Positions 1 through 4,909 are shown, numbered from the stretch's first letter. The stretch is DNA of 5,353 bases from Oscillospiraceae bacterium (GCA_031260745.1 JAISKY010000129.1:1-5353); one strand, 5' to 3'. The notes: a model not told the origin generated them from the sequence alone. A program made the numbers and translations.

Positions 1-243
1 GCCGTAATCGTTCAGCAGAATGTGCTTGTATAGCTCGACCGGAGAATAGCCGTGCAAATCCCGGCTGTTCCAGTACCATCGTCCGTCGTCGCGGATTACG
101 AGGCTGTCGTGCAGTTTACCCTTATAGCCGCCGCTGTGACGCGTAAGCTCGTAGCCGTTCGCCATAAGAACCGCCGCGAGGTCAACTGACTTCGCGACGG
201 CGTATTCCTCGGCGGTGTAGTGTTCTCTGCGTGTTGTCGGCAT
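1..243 (-). CDS. N-terminus of a mobile-element protein, DUF3991/Toprim-like (partial, runs off left edge)
   Basis: The minus-strand frame opens at an ATG (243-241) and stays open for 81 codons to the window edge, so only the N-terminus is visible. An AGGGAGGG ribosome binding site lies about 7 nt upstream. The protein starts MPTTRREHYTAEEY, followed by a segment with HDSLVIRDDGRWYWNSRD and SPVELYKHIL. From family knowledge, this layout (a helix, then a basic 'xxHDSLxI...WYWxSRD' block and an 'xxxxxL' helix) resembles the N-terminal CHC2-like region of DUF3991/Toprim primase-like proteins carried by Firmicute conjugative elements. No zinc-binding cysteines are seen in this part. Only 27 bp separate the ATG from the upstream hairpin, so no independent promoter fits there and the gene may depend on read-through from the Fic operon. 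The exact family is uncertain because the catalytic part lies outside the window; that it is a real coding start is much surer. Confidence 0.6.
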   Translation of the reverse strand, partial: MPTTRREHYTAEEYAVAKSVDLAAVLMANGYELTRHSGGYKGKLHDSLVIRDDGRWYWNSRDLHGYSPVELYKHILLNDYG

Positions 244-270
244 TGCTCAATCCCTCCCTTCATAGCAAAA

Positions 271-310
271 CGCCGCCGTGTGATGTTGAATCACACGGCG
301 GCGCTTTTTT
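271..310. terminator. Strong hairpin with T-run, between the second fic gene and the DUF3991-like gene
   Basis: A perfect 14-bp GC-rich inverted repeat (arms 271-284 and 290-303, loop of 5 nt) is followed on the plus strand by C and six T (305-310). Read on the minus strand, the direction of the flanking genes, the stem is followed by only four T (270-267). It lies 20 bp past the stop codon of the second fic gene, so its natural job is to end the Fic operon. It may work in both directions. The better T-run is on the strand that carries no gene here, which is odd. Confidence 0.75.
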
Positions 311-323
311 GTTTATGATGATA

Positions 324-1100
324 TTATGGTTCTAATTCGTCGTCCTCGTCCTGCTGATTTTCTGCGGATTGTTGGATTACCTCAATCATTCGGTCGAGTT
401 CGTTGTTTTCCAACTCCGCGACAAACGCCGCGAACGGACGCAAATCACGGTTCACCGCGTAGACCTCCAGCGCCTCAAAGTATTTCAGCCTGTCCTCTTT
501 CGCGACGGAAACTGGGAGCCAATCGGACAGCATTAGCTGATAGTTCATTATCATTCGGGCGATTCGACCGTTGCCGTCCTGAAACGGGTGTATGCGTACA
601 AACTCGGCGTGTACCCACGCGGCAAGCTCTATCGACGGAATATCCGTTTTGTACGGTAAATCAGCGAAAAAGTTCTTAATCTCAACATACATCTCGTTCG
701 GTTCGGGCGGAGTGAAACCCGCGCCTACAATACGGACGTTGACGTTACGGTATATACCTCCCGGAAATATGTTCTCCATTAGGATTTGGTGAATGTCTTT
801 CACGATATTCTCGATAAGCGGCATACGCTCGCCGGTTCGCTTGCAGGCGTAGTCAAACGCCCTAGCGTGGTTCGTGACCTCGAAAATCTCGCGCAGTTCC
901 TTACCTCCGACCGACAGCTTATCTTCAAGCAACAGTTTCGTTTCGATAAGCGAAAGCGTGTTGCCCTCGATAGCTGTGGAGTTATGCGCGTACTCCACCC
1001 GGAACGCCGCCGCGTACTTCGCGCTCACTTCCGGAGCTATCAAATGTTTATGCGAATGATAATATTCCAGTTTGCGGTCAAGTTCTGTGTAATCCGCCAT
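324..1100 (-). CDS. Fic family protein with N-terminal inhibitory helix (class II-like)
   Basis: This 258-residue Fic-domain protein is a probable AMP transferase that would attach AMP from ATP to a hydroxyl side chain of a target protein in the cytoplasm. The catalytic motif is complete, HPFQDGNGRIAR at residues 171-182 with catalytic His171 and the phosphate-binding GNGR. A flap-like segment is at about 114-134 (GGIYR...TPPEP). Residues 41-46 read STAIEG, which fits the inhibitory motif [S/T]xxxE[G/N]; a position N-terminal to the Fic core defines class II Fic proteins, in which Glu45 would block the gamma-phosphate site. The last residues form an acidic tail (QDEDDELEP). The ATG at 1100 has AAAGGA about 8 nt upstream. 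The gene starts 41 bp after the other fic gene ends and is probably its operon partner. The target is unknown. Family assignment is secure; activity and target are inference. Confidence 0.93.
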   Translation of the reverse strand: MADYTELDRKLEYYHSHKHLIAPEVSAKYAAAFRVEYAHNSTAIEGNTLSLIETKLLLEDKLSVGGKELREIFEVTNHARAFDYACKRTGERMPLIENIVKDIHQILMENIFPGGIYRNVNVRIVGAGFTPPEPNEMYVEIKNFFADLPYKTDIPSIELAAWVHAEFVRIHPFQDGNGRIARMIMNYQLMLSDWLPVSVAKEDRLKYFEALEVYAVNRDLRPFAAFVAELENNELDRMIEVIQQSAENQQDEDDELEP

Positions 1101-1141
1101 ATCCGCGTTCCTTTCATTTTGATATATTGCAATTAACGGTT

Positions 1142-1756
1142 TTATAGTTTTGTTACCATCGTATTCAGAAGCGAAATAAGCGGCACGAAATCCTTGTTAT
1201 ACGCGTCAATATCCGCCTGCAAAAGTTCAGAGCCGTCAACCTTTCCAAAATCTAAATCATACTTTGCGCGGTGGGTGAGTTCCTGAAAGAACGCTCTCTG
1301 AGTTCTGCCGTTACCCTCGCGGAAAGGGTGTAGCGCGTTTACCTCGCCCATAAAGTAGGCAAGCCGCTCAATAAAAGCCGCCCGGTCAAGTCCACGCAAC
1401 CATTTCTCGTTTCGTAGCTTTCCGAAAACACTATCGGCGTAGGTTATAATCAAATCGGCGCGACAAAACATAGCGTCGCCTTTATACATAAAGCCGCCGC
1501 CGCCGCGAAGCAGACCCGCCCAAGTGTAAACGTCCTCAAAGATGAACTTGTGGATTTTTTGCAGATATTTCAAATCAAGCGCACCCTTAAAAGGGTTAGC
1601 TTGCATATAAAACGTCTTTGCAAATGTAATTTCACGCTCTACGCTCGATAATTTGTCCTGCTCCCGAATATCGAAACGATTCATCAAAACTTTAGTATTA
1701 GGGTAACAGTAAAAATCAGTGCCTTCGTATTCAGTTCCGCCGTATTCATACTTCAC
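1142..1756 (-). CDS. Fic/DOC-type toxin, probable AMP transferase, paired with an upstream VbhA-like antitoxin (class I)
   Basis: This 204-residue protein resembles the bacterial 'cell filamentation' Fic/VbhT group. It has the N-terminal YPNTKVLMNRF segment (18-28), a helical region with DVYTWAG (75-81), MFCR (96-99), and an intact catalytic motif HPFREGNGRTQR at 143-154 (His143, Glu147, GNGR). No [S/T]xxxE[G/N] motif was noticed in its own N-terminus, consistent with inhibition by a separate antitoxin. The start is GTG (1756-1754), since the next in-frame ATG is codon 25, inside the conserved block. This GTG overlaps the antitoxin stop codon in a GTGA, with only a weak ribosome site, so toxin translation is probably coupled to the antitoxin and kept low. 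The flap region is unusual: where relatives have a short 'RTVxIxKG' stretch, this protein has R followed by four glycines and FMYKG. Known class I Fic toxins AMPylate host proteins such as DNA gyrase and topoisomerase IV; that target here is inference. Confidence 0.93.
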   Translation of the reverse strand: MKYEYGGTEYEGTDFYCYPNTKVLMNRFDIREQDKLSSVEREITFAKTFYMQANPFKGALDLKYLQKIHKFIFEDVYTWAGLLRGGGGFMYKGDAMFCRADLIITYADSVFGKLRNEKWLRGLDRAAFIERLAYFMGEVNALHPFREGNGRTQRAFFQELTHRAKYDLDFGKVDGSELLQADIDAYNKDFVPLISLLNTMVTKL

Positions 1757-1929
1757 GGCGCTAACACCGCCGCTCGCCGTTTACATTCTTCGATATAGTC
1801 GTTCAGTTCGATTTCTCCGCGCAAAATTTTACGTCCGTTTTCAACGAGTTCCTCGTCTATGACGAAGCCTTCCATTTCCATACTTACCTTTGCGCTAGCA
1901 AGGATTTTTTCAATTTGTTCGGATGTCAT
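1753..1929 (-). CDS. VbhA-like antitoxin of the Fic toxin
   Basis: A small gene of 58 codons plus TGA, starting at the ATG at 1929-1927, with AAGGAG 9 nt upstream. Residues 16-21 read SMEMEG, an exact match to the Fic inhibitory motif [S/T]xxxE[G/N], here in a separate polypeptide as in class I systems such as VbhA/VbhT. By analogy, Glu20 would project into the active site of the neighbouring Fic toxin and prevent productive ATP binding. The following FVIDEELVENGRKIL and GEIELNDYIEE look like the conserved short helices of the antitoxin VbhA family. The gene is first in the operon, directly downstream of a consensus promoter with a good ribosome site, and its stop overlaps the toxin's GTG start by 4 bp (GTGA). 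This gives more antitoxin than toxin. Function is inferred from motif, size and position together. Confidence 0.88.
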   Translation of the reverse strand: MTSEQIEKILASAKVSMEMEGFVIDEELVENGRKILRGEIELNDYIEECKRRAAVLAP

Positions 1930-1960
1930 ACAGATACGCTCCTTCGCTTGTTATAGCTCT

Positions 1961-1989
1961 ATTATACTCCGACAGTGGAGCGTTGTCAA
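1961..1989 (-). promoter_or_regulatory. Perfect consensus sigma-A promoter of the antitoxin-Fic-Fic operon
   Basis: On the minus strand, TTGACA (1989-1984) and TATAAT (1966-1961) are separated by exactly 17 bp. Both hexamers match the sigma-A consensus fully. Transcription should start near 1954, leaving a leader of about 25 nt before the antitoxin ATG. The spacer contains a small inverted repeat, CTCC-6-GGAG (1967-1980), which could be an operator but is too short to be sure. A promoter this strong suggests that a repressor, perhaps the antitoxin or the complex, controls it. Confidence 0.85.
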
Positions 1990-2003
1990 TCAGTTTTTGT
2001 CTG

Positions 2004-2567
2004 CTAATCATCGTCGCCAAGTTCCCAATCGTCCTCGTCACGTTCAGCCTCCGGAGGCTTAATATTGTTCTCCCAATATTCTTTCAAGCTCGACAGAAAA
2101 CCAAGGTTCTTTTCAGACAACTCCGAGCCAACGCCGTCAATCTCGCTAAGGTGGTCGCGAAAACCCTCAAAGTCTGCTCCGAACCTCAGCAGGAACTTTG
2201 CCGATGCGACATCGTCGTTAGTCATAAAATAGCGCAGAACCCTGTGATTGTCAGCGTTTATGTTTGCTCCGGCGTTCTGCAATTTTTCTATAAGATAAGC
2301 GTTTTTTCGCAGCACGGCGTAATAGAAATAGTCGGCGATTCTGGTCGTCACGTCAATGCCTGTAGCGAGCAAAATATTTGACAGTTGGTGGTTAGATTTC
2401 ATAATTGACGCGCATAGTATGCTTGGGTCGGCGGCTTTCATCTGCTCCGGAGTACAGTAGTCGGCGATAGCGACCGCGAGCTTCGGCTTGTCAGTTAGCG
2501 CGTACCCGATAATTTTTCCGTTGAAACGTAAATCCTTGATGTTGTCACGAGCCTTGTCGAGCAACAT
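2004..2567 (-). CDS. Ankyrin-repeat-like protein with acidic tail, probably 5'-truncated
   Basis: The 187-residue frame shows about three degenerate ankyrin-like units, at roughly 50-73 (ending LLATGIDV), 81-105 (LIEKLQNAGANIN) and 110-134 (AKFLLRFGADFE). Such repeats make protein-protein contacts; no catalytic motif is visible. The C-terminus (about 173-187) is strongly acidic, EAERDEDDWELGDDD. The visible ATG has no convincing ribosome site. The 11 codons upstream of it, after an in-frame TGA at 2603-2601, read AADTGDTARVI. Together with the first residues MLL they match the ankyrin consensus AAxxGxxxxVxxLL. The gene has therefore probably lost its original 5' end, or starts at a non-standard codon. 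It ends 14 bp before the -35 box of the Fic operon and reads the same way, so the two may be linked. A role as adaptor or immunity partner is only a guess. Confidence 0.6.
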   Translation of the reverse strand: MLLDKARDNIKDLRFNGKIIGYALTDKPKLAVAIADYCTPEQMKAADPSILCASIMKSNHQLSNILLATGIDVTTRIADYFYYAVLRKNAYLIEKLQNAGANINADNHRVLRYFMTNDDVASAKFLLRFGADFEGFRDHLSEIDGVGSELSEKNLGFLSSLKEYWENNIKPPEAERDEDDWELGDDD

Positions 2568-2620
2568 AATAACTCTGGCAGTATCGCCGGTATCAGCGGC
2601 TCAGCTACACAAAAAAAGTA

Positions 2621-2649
2621 TTTACTTTATGGCGCGATTGTGGTATAAT
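2621..2649 (+). promoter_or_regulatory. Extended -10 promoter of the leader ORF and methyltransferase
   Basis: TATAAT (2644-2649) is a perfect -10 box, preceded by TG one base upstream (the extended -10 form). TTTACT (2621-2626) is a partial -35 box at exactly 17 bp. Transcription should start near 2656, giving an untranslated leader of about 53 nt before the short ORF at 2709. Confidence 0.75.
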
Positions 2650-2654
2650 GCCAA
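2626..2654 (-). promoter_or_regulatory. Possible promoter for the ankyrin-like gene
   Basis: On the minus strand TTGGCA (2654-2649) and CATAAA (2631-2626) lie 17 bp apart, matching the consensus at 5 of 6 and 4 of 6 positions. It overlaps the rightward methyltransferase promoter almost completely, so the two would compete for RNA polymerase. It is a weaker match than the other promoters in the window. Confidence 0.35.
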
Positions 2655-2708
2655 TAGTTATACTGCTTCGGCGCTATGACAAATCCAAAACTGAAAGGAT
2701 GATTTCAT

Positions 2709-2765
2709 ATGAAGTACACAGTATACGGAACTCTGAACACCAACGGGAGGGCGACTATACTTTAA
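2709..2765 (+). CDS. 18-residue leader peptide ORF upstream of the methyltransferase
   Basis: ATG (2709-2711) with AAAGGA 9 nt upstream opens an 18-codon frame, MKYTVYGTLNTNGRATIL, ending in TAA at 2763-2765. It sits between the methyltransferase promoter and gene, 25 nt before the methyltransferase start. Its Gly-Arg codons (GGG AGG) form one arm of the candidate RNA switch described separately. It may be a regulatory leader peptide, whose translation changes folding around the next ribosome site. It could also be a remnant of a longer small protein starting MKYTVxGT. The good ribosome site supports translation; the role is inferred. Confidence 0.5.
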   Translation: MKYTVYGTLNTNGRATIL

Positions 2766-2784
2766 CCCTCCTGTAAAATGGAGG
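2745..2784 (+). promoter_or_regulatory. Candidate translational attenuator before the methyltransferase
   Basis: Three complementary segments are present. GGAGGG (2746-2751, inside the leader ORF) can pair with CCCTCC (2766-2771, just after the leader stop), loop 14 nt. The same pyrimidine segment, as CCTCC (2767-2771), can instead pair with GGAGG (2780-2784), which is the ribosome site of the methyltransferase, loop 8 nt. The pairings exclude each other: the first leaves the ribosome site free, the second hides it. This is the logic of leader-peptide attenuators, but the stems are short and no folding energies were computed. Confidence 0.45.
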
Positions 2785-2790
2785 TAACCC

Positions 2791-3588
2791 TTGAACAGAG
2801 ATTTTATCGCGAAACACTGGTACGCCAGTGTCTACGAGCAATTTGAGAACCAGACATACGACGTGGAGTTTCTGCTGAACGTCCTAAAGGAGCAAACTGA
2901 CGGTGCTCCGCAGAACATACTCGAAGCGGCTTGCGGCGGCGGTCGGATTTGCGTACCGCTTGCGGAAGCGGGGCATTACGTGACCGGGTTTGACGCTGAC
3001 GAGCATATGCTTCTGCGATGCTACCGTCGTATGAAAGGCGTGAAAAACATTCGTTGTTTCTCCGCCGACGCTACTAACTCCGATTGGGGGACCGGATTCG
3101 ACGTTGTTGTGATGGCTGGTAATATCCTAATCAACATTGAATCGGAGCTAGACTACGCGGCGGCGCAAGTGACGTTCATTAAAAATGCCGCAAAAGCGCT
3201 CCGAACGAGCGGACATCTCTACTTGGACTTTGATTTACATTGTGACCCGGCGGCGTTTTTCAACCGATTGTGCGAGAGCAGTTATTTCAGCGGAACCGAC
3301 GATTTGGGTACGTCGGGGCGAACTGTCAGCTATGGGAGCGTATACGACCCTGTCACTCAGATATGTTCCGGAGTAAGCCATTGGGAACTCACGACGAATA
3401 ACGGCGAGCAGTTTATACTACCGACGCGATGGTATAAACACATTCCGACGCAGACTCAGGTTTACGATTGGCTTAAAGACGCCGGTCTGACGATTGAGCG
3501 GACGTATGTGAATTACTCCGACGAACCGATTCCCGAGCCTATAACCGAATCCACGCACAGAGCTACAATTTGGGCGCGCAAAGAGTAA
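2791..3588 (+). CDS. Class I SAM-dependent methyltransferase
   Basis: This 265-residue protein is a probable cytoplasmic methyltransferase using S-adenosylmethionine. Residues 43-51 read ILEAACGGG, the glycine-rich SAM-binding motif I, and VTGFDAD (64-70) gives the acidic residue after strand 2 that holds the ribose (Asp68). SADAT (91-95) and FDVVVMAGNILIN (103-115) fit the later Rossmann-fold strands. The C-terminal half (about 150-265), rich in aromatic residues, probably forms the substrate cap. The substrate cannot be told; it lacks the look of an Erm rRNA methylase or of DNA methylase motifs (no NPPY or DPPY seen). The start is TTG (2791-2793), chosen because GGAGG lies 6 nt upstream and no in-frame ATG occurs before the conserved core. 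It is the only rightward gene here, with its own promoter, leader ORF and terminator, and thus looks like a self-contained cargo unit. Confidence 0.88.
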   Translation: MNRDFIAKHWYASVYEQFENQTYDVEFLLNVLKEQTDGAPQNILEAACGGGRICVPLAEAGHYVTGFDADEHMLLRCYRRMKGVKNIRCFSADATNSDWGTGFDVVVMAGNILINIESELDYAAAQVTFIKNAAKALRTSGHLYLDFDLHCDPAAFFNRLCESSYFSGTDDLGTSGRTVSYGSVYDPVTQICSGVSHWELTTNNGEQFILPTRWYKHIPTQTQVYDWLKDAGLTIERTYVNYSDEPIPEPITESTHRATIWARKE

Positions 3589-3611
3589 GTGTAAGTGAGC
3601 GTTTCTACCAA

Positions 3612-3648
3612 GGCGGGCAGAGATTATTTCTCTGCCCGCTGTATTTTT
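3612..3648 (+). terminator. Intrinsic terminator of the methyltransferase gene
   Basis: An 11-bp GC-rich stem (3613-3623 with 3629-3639, loop of 5 nt) is followed by TGTA and five T (3644-3648). It lies 24 bp after the methyltransferase stop. There is no T-run on the minus side, so it serves the rightward gene. The left-reading helicase remnant would end within this hairpin if its frameshift were repaired. Confidence 0.85.
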
Positions 3649-3654
3649 ACGTAA

Positions 3655-4503
3655 TCAATGTCGCAGTCGGGAAATTGCAGTGCTTCGGAGGGATAATCCG
3701 CTTTGGGTGGCGGCTACAATATCGTCGTGTTTGTCGATGTCAAGCTCCGCGTTAACAGAAACGAGTTCCGCCAGTACCGCCTGTAATTCCTGCTCCTGCC
3801 CGAACGGTCTGGTTAGCTGCATTTTTGCGGCGGCCAGCTGATTTTCTGTGTCTGAAAACTCCTTGCGACGACGCTCCAGCAGATTTTCCAGACCCTTAAC
3901 GCCGTTTTCAATTCGGGCGATACTGCCTACGTCGCTCTCGGAAAGTTCTATCGTGTAGGATAGCGAGCCTTTGAGCGTTAGCTTCGACGTTTCTGTAAGC
4001 ATCCGCTTTTCGTCCGGAACCATCTCAAAGCCGCGATACTTGCCGATAACCTGGTCCGCGTACTGGTTCGACGCAACCATTTTAAGCAACGCTTCGCCCG
4101 CGTCTTTGCGCTCGGTATAACTGCGCTTGCCAAGCGTCATACTGAAATCCTCGCCGCTGTTCCGGTCGCGGAGCTGAATATCCGCTTCAATACTCTTAAT
4201 TTTCTCTGTCAGTCCAGCGAGATTGGCGGGATAGCGTTTCAGCACGGAGTCCTCCAACGAGTAGCGCTCCGCTCTGTACTGCGCTTCAAGAATCTGTAAC
4301 CGCTGTAATTCAAGGTCAAGCTCCATTTTGCGCTTAATCAGCGGATTACCGCTCGCGATAGCCTTAACCTCCGCGTAATTCAATACGGTTTCGTCAATGT
4401 CTTCCATCTCTCGCGAGGGGCTTTTACCGCTCATAACCTGCGCGATGAAACGAGCCTTAGACTCCACGATTTGCCATAAATACGCGTCAAAAGACGCGTT
4501 TTG
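3655..4503 (-). pseudogene. C-terminal remnant of a giant SNF2-type helicase/methylase of conjugative elements
   Basis: The visible protein resembles the extreme C-terminus of the very large (often over 2000 residues) DEAD/SNF2 helicase-methylase proteins found in Firmicute conjugative elements. Matching stretches, by family memory, are SFDAYLWQIVESK, RFIAQVMSGKSPSR, DIDETVLNYAEVKAIASGNPLIK, RYSLEDSVLKRYP, KYRGFEM and the final NAELDIDKHDDI. The conserved text extends upstream of the GTG at 4467 to codon 4503, where an in-frame TGA (4506-4504) replaces the expected preceding sequence, so the helicase motor domains are gone. Near the 3' end the frame changes to a serine- and arginine-rich ending (stop at 3655). 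The next frame reads PPKADYPSEALQFPDCD and continues to a stop at 3624, suggesting a one-base frameshift near 3711-3720. No ribosome site precedes the GTG. The remnant is not expected to be functional. Confidence 0.75.
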
Positions 4504-4667
4504 TCAAGGTACTTTTTCAAGAAAGTTTATTTTCAGCGAATTATACAAACATAAAACTATCTGTCCTCCGCAACGTGTTCGTTCTCCGCAAGCGGTTCGC
4601 CGGCGGTAAGTATTGGTTTTTTGTCTGCCGGAAATGTATTGTTCGGTTCTGCGAAGCGTTGTCAAGG
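4501..4667 (+). repeat. Short direct repeat TTGTCAAGG (two copies)
   Basis: Identical 9-mers occur at 4501-4509 and 4659-4667. Each is preceded by GCGTT (in the first copy with two extra T) and followed by a T-rich stretch containing TTTT and AA. The first copy coincides with the point where similarity to the helicase stops, so it may mark a recombination or insertion boundary. Confidence 0.4.
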
Positions 4668-4909
4668 GGTTTTGAAAGCGTACTTGTGAAATTTTTATGA
4701 ACACGTCGCTATTCAATAGCAATCGAACTTTCACGAAAAGACTGTGGGCATAGAAAGAATCGCCCTGCAAGACCATTTTTATGTCTTGCAGAGCGATTCC
4801 GTTATCTGCCGTTGTTTGCTGTTCTGACCGTTACGCCGCCGCGAACCTGCGCGGTATGACCGAGCTTCCCTATGTGAACTGATTTTTCCCGCCGGCGAGC
4901 CGACGCTTT
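4504..4909. other. About 400 bp without a supported gene: degraded sequence between gene fragments
   Basis: No frame here has a convincing start, ribosome site or family resemblance. The stretch holds a direct repeat TTGTCAAGG (second copy 4659-4667; the first, 4501-4509, sits at the helicase breakpoint), a small palindrome GCTATTCAATAGC (4708-4720), a long imperfect hairpin (4757-4799), and a GC-richer part (4802-4909). In that part, 35 codons remain open in frame behind the stalk-domain stop. It is most simply read as junction debris from several rearrangements. Confidence 0.6.
4757..4799. repeat. Long imperfect inverted repeat (16 of 17 paired)
   Basis: GAATCGC-C-CTGCAAGAC (4757-4773) is complementary to GTCTTGCAG-A-GCGATTC (4783-4799), with one C/A mismatch and a 9-nt loop CATTTTTAT. 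There is no T-run on the plus side; on the minus side the stem is followed by a TTTCT stretch. It could be a poor terminator for leftward transcription from the right, or a dispersed hairpin element. Confidence 0.6.

Noticed and set aside
326..1136. Several rightward open frames across the second fic gene
   Set aside because: They lie opposite a strong Fic-domain gene, have no ribosome sites, and their sequences are Arg/Ser/Pro-rich shadows.
1859..2381. Two rightward frames of 67 and 152 codons opposite the antitoxin, promoter and ankyrin-like gene
   Set aside because: They cross the minus-strand promoter and read opposite better supported genes; no family resemblance or ribosome site.
2791..3588. 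Erm-type rRNA methylase, suggested by the leader peptide arrangement
   Set aside because: The protein shows a general class I SAM-binding fold without the Erm-type catalytic motif; only the regulatory layout is similar.
3708..3716. Programmed frameshift (slippery ACCCAAA) at the end of the helicase remnant
   Set aside because: The change of frame needed is +1, which this heptamer, a -1 type pattern, would not give, and the gene is already broken at its 5' end, so a plain indel is simpler.
3185..3755. Short rightward frames inside and after the methyltransferase
   Set aside because: One is out of frame within a conserved gene; the other crosses the methyltransferase terminator.
4708..4720. 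Palindrome GCTATTCAATAGC as an attachment or operator site
   Set aside because: Six-base arms with a one-base centre can occur by chance, and no integrase gene or second copy is seen in the window.
4504..4776. A 90-codon leftward frame
   Set aside because: Its composition is Arg/Thr/Ser-rich, it has no clear ribosome site, it starts inside a hairpin loop and runs into the helicase breakpoint; it resembles nothing I recognise.
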